A stretch of 49,451 nucleotides of DNA from the NCBI RefSeq assembly GCF_947305955.1, contig NZ_CAMZFB010000015.1, positions 1-49,451 of the forward strand, given 5' to 3'. Of this stretch, positions 45,750 through 49,451 are shown piece by piece. The notes under the pieces were generated by a model that saw only the letters and a list, made by a program, of their open reading frames with translations, made no database searches and was not told where the DNA came from. Numbering within the stretch: the stretch's first letter is position 1; each line of letters opens with the position of its first letter. The position numbers and the translations under genes are program-made. This DNA is from an uncultured Brevundimonas sp. (GTDB taxonomy: Bacteria > Pseudomonadota > Alphaproteobacteria > Caulobacterales > Caulobacteraceae).

Positions 45750-46069
45750 TGGCGACAGTAACTGTCGAAGTGAATGGCCGTTCCTATCCGGTCGGCTGTG
45801 CCGATGGACAGGAGGCTCGCGTCACCCAGTTGGCGCAGGAGTTTAACAATCGCGTCTCTCAAGTCGCCGATCAGGTCGGTCAGGTCGGTGACCTGAAACT
45901 GTTTCTGATGGGCGCGCTGATGCTGGCGGACGAGCTTTCCGAAGCCCGCCGTGGTCGTCCGGTCGCTTCTCCGCCCGCAGCGGCAGAGGCAACTCCGAAC
46001 AATGATGGCGTGGCCGAGGCCCTGAACGCCGTCGCCTCGCGTCTGGAGAAGCTGGCGCAAAACTTTTAG
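45749..46069 (+). CDS. zapA: Cell division protein ZapA
   Basis: A 106-residue FtsZ-associated protein that bundles protofilaments at the Z ring. The N-terminal part (VTVEVNGRSYPVGCADGQEARVTQLAQEFNNRV) is the ZapA fold with the GQE motif, followed by a long helix (VGDLKLFLMGALMLADELSEA). The last 40 residues form a variable linker and a short helix. The start overlaps the upstream stop. Confidence 0.9.
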   Translation: MATVTVEVNGRSYPVGCADGQEARVTQLAQEFNNRVSQVADQVGQVGDLKLFLMGALMLADELSEARRGRPVASPPAAAEATPNNDGVAEALNAVASRLEKLAQNF

Positions 46070-46120
46070 CTGATACGCCCCCTTTCCGCATCGCAGACAC
46101 CCAAACGCCGCCGCAAGACG

Positions 46121-46312
46121 GTGCGTTCGCGTGCGCGCAAGCCAAAGGGGGATGACCGCCAACTGGACCTGCTGGACTGGCTGGATGCCCAGCCCAGCTA
46201 TGCGCCCAAAGCCCCCGCACGATCGCGTCCGCGCCTTGTCGCGGGCACCGATGTGGACGAGGACCAACTGGACCTTGTGGACCTGATCGCATCGGTCACC
46301 CGCGCAGCCTGA
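46121..46312 (+). CDS. Possible small basic-acidic protein after zapA
   Basis: A 63-residue frame from GTG 46121. It starts very basic (MRSRARKPKGDD) and has a repeated acidic-hydrophobic pattern (DRQLDLLDWLD, DQLDLVDLIASV). No strong ribosome site or family is recognised. It fills the gap between zapA and the 6S RNA promoter. The repeated QLDL(L/V)D motif makes chance less likely, but it is a weak call. Confidence 0.4.
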   Translation: MRSRARKPKGDDRQLDLLDWLDAQPSYAPKAPARSRPRLVAGTDVDEDQLDLVDLIASVTRAA

Positions 46313-46323
46313 GCCGTTTCCCC

Positions 46324-46352
46324 TTGAGTGGAAACCCTTGCGGCCTTATTTA
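46324..46352 (+). promoter_or_regulatory. Sigma-70-type promoter of 6S RNA
   Basis: TTGAGT (46324-46329) and TATTTA (46347-46352) are 17 bases apart. The inferred start about six to seven bases on coincides with the first base of the 6S closing stem at about 46358. Confidence 0.6.
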
Positions 46353-46356
46353 GTGC

Positions 46357-46523
46357 CTTGGCGGGTCAGCTGCGGCCCTCGTCGGGGACTACATTCCTCC
46401 CGGCCTTAATCATCTCGAAGGGAGCTGTCCCTGCACGGGCCCGAGGGCCTGAGTATATGGTGCCCACCTGTCTTTCAGGTTCGAGAGGATTCATCGCCCC
46501 ACGGTTCTTGTGGCGCCGCCAAC
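46357..46523 (+). ncRNA. ssrS: 6S RNA
   Basis: A non-coding RNA that binds sigma-70 holoenzyme by mimicking an open promoter. It is in the conserved alphaproteobacterial position between zapA and the 5-formyl-THF cyclo-ligase gene. The ends pair (TTGGCGG at 46358-46364 with CCGCCAA at 46516-46522), giving a 165-170 nt molecule of normal size. Inner segments GGGGACTACATTCCTCCCGG and GGTGCCCACCTGTC fit the stem and central-bubble arrangement. A terminator follows. The exact ends are estimates. Confidence 0.78.
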
Positions 46524-46526
46524 CCA

Positions 46527-46561
46527 AAACCCCGTCCTGTTCCGCAGGGCGGGGTTTTGTG
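46527..46561 (+). terminator. Terminator downstream of 6S RNA
   Basis: AAAACCCCGTCCTG and CAGGGCGGGGTTTT pair across a five-base loop (one G-U), with T residues at the 3' end. It is 5-40 bases past the end of the 6S closing stem. Confidence 0.75.
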
Positions 46562-46573
46562 TTTCATAGCCGC

Positions 46574-47110
46574 ATGGACAAGGCCGACATCCGCGCCCGC
46601 ATGCGCGCCCAGCGCAAACTGCTGAACACCCCCGACGCGGTTGAGGCCATCGTGGCCCATGCCGCCGATCTGCCATCGGGCGAGGTGGTGGCGCTCTACC
46701 GATCCATCGGGGCCGAGGTGCCGACAGATGATCTGGCCGAGGCCCTTCTGGCGCAGGGGCGAACCCTGTGTCTTCCGGTCGTGACCTCGCGCGAGGAGGC
46801 GATGGTCTTCCGCCACTGGTCGCCGGGTGATCCGCTGGAGGATGATCTGGCCGGATGCCCCGCACCGCTGGATCTGGCCAGCACTGTCATGCCCGATCTG
46901 GTCATCACACCGCTGGTGGCGTTTGATGCCGCCGGATACCGGCTGGGGCAGGGCGGGGGCTATTATGACCGAACCTTCGCCGCCTTGCCCGATGCCGTCC
47001 GTGTCGGTCTGGCCTTTGCGGGCCAGCAGGTCGAAACCCTACCCGTCGAAGCGCATGACATACGTCTGCATGGTGTTTTGACCGAGAACGGCTATAGAGC
47101 CTTCGTATGA
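46574..47110 (+). CDS. fau: 5-formyltetrahydrofolate cyclo-ligase
   Basis: Converts 5-formyl-THF to 5,10-methenyl-THF with ATP. It has 178 residues. The substrate-binding glycine-rich motif RLGQGGGYYDRTFA (about 131-144) is the family signature. The N-terminal DKADIRARMRAQRK helix and the DLVITPLVAFD strand also match. The longer frame opening at 46328 runs through the 6S RNA and is not coding there. Its stop overlaps the next start by ATGA. Confidence 0.9.
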   Translation: MDKADIRARMRAQRKLLNTPDAVEAIVAHAADLPSGEVVALYRSIGAEVPTDDLAEALLAQGRTLCLPVVTSREEAMVFRHWSPGDPLEDDLAGCPAPLDLASTVMPDLVITPLVAFDAAGYRLGQGGGYYDRTFAALPDAVRVGLAFAGQQVETLPVEAHDIRLHGVLTENGYRAFV

Positions 47111-47928
47111 GACTGGCTTTCTTCGGTGACGTAATCGGCAAAAGCGGCCGCGATGGTCTGACGGACCATCTGCCCGGCCTTCGCCGCGACCTTAAACTCG
47201 ACTTCGTGGTCGTGAACGGCGAGAACGCCGCCGGTGGCTTCGGCATCACCGAACACACCGCCAACGAAATCTATGCAGCGGGGGCGGACGTCATCACGCT
47301 GGGCAATCACTCGTGGGACCAGCGCGAGGCCCTGACCTATATCGTGCGCGAGCCGCGCCTGATCCGTCCGGCCAACTATCCCAAGCTGATGGACGCGCCG
47401 GGCCGTGGTGCCGACGTGTTCGTCACGCCGGACGGCATGCGCGTTCTGGTCATCAATGTTCTGGGCCGCGTCCACATGGACCCGATGGACGACCCGTTTA
47501 GCGCCGTCGAGCGCGAGCTAGAGGCCGCACCGCTCGGCGTCGTGGCCGATGCCGTGATCGTCGACATGCACGCCGAGGTTACCGCCGAGAAGATGGGCAT
47601 GGGCCATTTCTGCGATGGCCGCGCCTCGCTGGTGGTGGGTACCCACACCCACGTCCCGACCGCCGACGCCCAGATCCTTCCGGGCGGCACCGCCTATCAG
47701 ACCGACGCGGGCGGCTGCTGCGACTATGACTCCGTCATCGGCAACGACAAGGAAGAGCCGCTGCGCCGCTTCACCACCCGCCTGTCGGGTGGCCGCTACG
47801 CCCCAGCCCACGGTCCGGCGACCGTCTGCGGCGTCTTCGTCGAAACCGACGACCGCACGGGCCTTGCCAAACGCATCGAGCCCATCCGCGTCGGCGGACG
47901 CCTGAAACAGTCGATCCCGACGCTCTAA
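47107..47928 (+). CDS. YmdB/TIGR00282-type metallophosphoesterase
   Basis: A 273-residue calcineurin-like phosphoesterase; relatives hydrolyse cyclic nucleotides such as 2',3'-cAMP. Metal-binding motifs are in order: GDVIGKSGRD (D8), VVNGENAAGGFG (N and E near 38-41), TLGNHSWD (H near 68) and VVGTHTHVPTAD. The C-terminal GGTAYQTDAGGCCDYDSVIG is family-specific. It overlaps the cyclo-ligase gene by four bases, so the two are co-translated. No signal peptide is present. Confidence 0.88.
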   Translation: MRLAFFGDVIGKSGRDGLTDHLPGLRRDLKLDFVVVNGENAAGGFGITEHTANEIYAAGADVITLGNHSWDQREALTYIVREPRLIRPANYPKLMDAPGRGADVFVTPDGMRVLVINVLGRVHMDPMDDPFSAVERELEAAPLGVVADAVIVDMHAEVTAEKMGMGHFCDGRASLVVGTHTHVPTADAQILPGGTAYQTDAGGCCDYDSVIGNDKEEPLRRFTTRLSGGRYAPAHGPATVCGVFVETDDRTGLAKRIEPIRVGGRLKQSIPTL

Positions 47929-47956
47929 GCCTTTAAATCTAAACAAGATTTAATGA

Positions 47957-47985
47957 GGGCGGCTGCATCTGTAGCCGCCCTTTTG
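47957..47985 (+). terminator. Terminator of the cyclo-ligase/phosphoesterase operon
   Basis: GGGCGGCT (47957-47964) pairs with AGCCGCCC (47973-47980) and is followed by four T. Confidence 0.85.
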
Positions 47986-48020
47986 TGCATCTTGCCCTCA
48001 GTATTCATAAGGGTAACCCC

Positions 48021-48857
48021 ATGCACAAACTGACCGCTTTCGCCTTGGCATCGCTCGCGCTGCTGTTCACATCCACAGCCGCCACAGCCCAGTCGCCCGA
48101 ACCGATCAAGGTCATGGTCGTTGGTTCATACCATTTCGACAATCCGGGCATGGATTTGAACAATGCGCGTAGCGCGCCCGTTACCACGCCGGAAAAACAG
48201 GCCGAGCTTGAGGCGATCTCGAACCGCCTGATGGCCTTTGCACCGACGGCGGTCGCGGTCGAGCGCATCGCGCGCGATCCAGCCACCCTGTTGGATCACG
48301 TCTATCCCTCGTTCGAGATCGAACAACTGAACACCCACTCGGACGAGCGTTTCCAGATCGGTTATCGCTTGGCGGCAAAGATCGGCAATGGCCGCGTCTA
48401 TGCGATCGATGAGCTGTCGGATACGCGCGACTACTTCCCGTTCGAGCCGGTAATGGAATGGTGGAACGCCAACGGCAAGACCGATGCCTTTGCCAAGATC
48501 AACGCGCCCATCGCAGCATGGATGGCGGAACTCGAACGCCGCCAATCCGTCGACAGCATCGGCGACATTCTGGCCGATATAAACAGGCCGCAGGTCACCC
48601 AAACCAATGCGGGCTTTTACTTCTCGGTTCTGACAGCCGGCGATGGAGTGACCCAACCAGGCGCGGCCCTTGCTGCCGGATGGTTCGAGCGCAACGCCCG
48701 CATCGTTGCCAAGCTGATGAGCGTCGCCCAGCCGGGCGACCGCATCGTCGTGGTCTATGGCGTAGGCCACAACTATTGGCTCCAGCAACTGATCGCCAAT
48801 ACGCCGGGGTTCGAGCTTGAAGAAGCCTCGCCCTATCTGGCCGATCCGGTCAGCTGA
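48021..48857 (+). CDS. Exported DUF5694 protein
   Basis: A 278-residue exported protein. A Sec signal peptide covers 1-23 (HKLTAFALASLALLFTSTAATA). The mature part starts with IKVMVVGSYHFDNPGMDLNN and continues with FAPTAVAVERIARDPA and RIVVVYGVGHNYWLQQLI. The YHF/DNPG start and the GVGH ending recall the TraB/ChaN-like group of DUF5694 proteins, which carry Glu/His clusters, but no activity is known. ATG 48021 has an AGGG site and gives the signal peptide; an upstream frame start at 47985 overlaps the terminator. It is convergent with the P450 gene. Confidence 0.82.
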   Translation: MHKLTAFALASLALLFTSTAATAQSPEPIKVMVVGSYHFDNPGMDLNNARSAPVTTPEKQAELEAISNRLMAFAPTAVAVERIARDPATLLDHVYPSFEIEQLNTHSDERFQIGYRLAAKIGNGRVYAIDELSDTRDYFPFEPVMEWWNANGKTDAFAKINAPIAAWMAELERRQSVDSIGDILADINRPQVTQTNAGFYFSVLTAGDGVTQPGAALAAGWFERNARIVAKLMSVAQPGDRIVVVYGVGHNYWLQQLIANTPGFELEEASPYLADPVS

Positions 48858-49451
48858 TCCGTTTTCGCGCGCGCAGTCGCAGACGCATCGTCTCGCGGCT
48901 GCGCAGCGTGATCTGGTGGACCGGCACGGGCTCTATAGGCGTGATGGCCTCGACATCGGCGGCCTTCATGATCTCGGCCAGTGCCACGACCGCCTCCTGC
49001 ATGGCGAAGGCCGCACCGATGCAGATGCGCGGCCCGCCGCTGAACGGCAGCCAAGCGTATCGGTCAATGCTCTTGCGGTTTTCCGGCAGGAAGCGTTCGG
49101 GGCGGAACACCTCCGGCTCGTCCCACAGCTTTTCGTGCCGCTGGATCAGCCACGGGGCGATGACGATGCTGTCGCCCGCCTTCACCTCATGGCCCTCGAT
49201 CACATCGTCGGCCACGGCCTGACGGATCATGGCGGGGGCAGGGGGGAACAAGCGCATCGCCTCCTCGATCACGGCGCGGTGCCAGATCAGCCCCTTGATA
49301 CCCTCCGACGAGCGGTCCCAGCCGTCAGCCTCTTCCTTCAGCTTTTGGGCCACGGCGGCATCGCGCGTGATGAGGTGCAACGTCCACCCCAGCGTCAGCG
49401 CCGTCGTCTCGTGTCCCGCAAGGATGAAGGTCAGGATGTTGGACATGACCT
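48854..49451 (-). CDS. Cytochrome P450, C-terminal part (runs off the window)
   Basis: The last 199 or so residues of a P450 monooxygenase; the frame continues past the window end. The I-helix oxygen-binding motif AGHETT (near the start of the visible part), the K-helix ExxR (EEAMR) and the PERF-type motif FRPERFLP are present. The heme loop FSGGPRICIGAAFA with its Cys ligand is complete. The C-terminus ends in a basic RLRARKRIS. It resembles soluble bacterial enzymes, but the substrate cannot be inferred. Confidence 0.9.

Overview
The window comes from an alphaproteobacterium and looks most like the Caulobacterales (Caulobacter/Brevundimonas/Asticcacaulis group). Reasons: high GC content, a Ros/MucR zinc-finger regulator, two DUF2336 loci, a gene-transfer-agent (GTA) type structural cluster, the alphaproteobacterial order zapA - 6S RNA - 5-formyl-THF cyclo-ligase, and a perfect TTAA-N7-TTAA CtrA-type box. 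The genus is an inference. Most of the window is ordinary chromosomal housekeeping.

Layout. 1-7.5 kb: cysK, a DUF2336 gene that appears frameshifted, mucR, then a minus-strand run (secreted small protein, intact DUF2336, Tat/lipoprotein NMT1-like binding protein, two-TM membrane protein). 7.5-13.9 kb: Uup-type ABC-F ATPase, LysE exporter divergent from an Lrp/AsnC regulator with a near-perfect palindrome between them, SMR efflux protein, UPF0260 protein and a GAF/PAS hybrid histidine kinase. 13.9-21.5 kb: a decayed GTA cluster. The prohead protease is N-terminally broken; capsid, connectors, tail genes, assembly chaperones and a short tape measure are intact; the distal end survives only as a scar joining the first codons of the DUF2460 gene (gp12) to the last third-to-sixth of the megatron gene (gp15). 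Minus-strand thioesterase, M20 peptidase and CSD-DUF805 genes lie within it. 21.6-28.7 kb: DnaJ-like chaperone, serC, purA, a pseudo-receiver protein, rpoH, RluD-type pseudouridine synthase and a DUF4019 protein. 28.8-34.7 kb: a 1943-residue trimeric autotransporter adhesin. 34.9-45.4 kb: minus-strand central carbon genes fba, pgk, gap and tkt, with ybdD-cstA, purT and a DUF3298-like protein between gap and tkt. 45.4-49.4 kb: coiled-coil protein, zapA, 6S RNA with a recognisable promoter, 5-formyl-THF cyclo-ligase, YmdB-type phosphoesterase, DUF5694 protein, and the C-terminal half of a cytochrome P450 running off the window.

The most noteworthy region is the GTA remnant. Its middle keeps tight, overlapping, intact reading frames, while both ends are truncated and terminase and portal are absent from the 5' side. 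The adhesin is the other striking object, built from distinct blocks of 14-residue and 16-residue head repeats separated by duplicated neck modules. I found no tRNA, rRNA, CRISPR array, insertion sequence or integrase.
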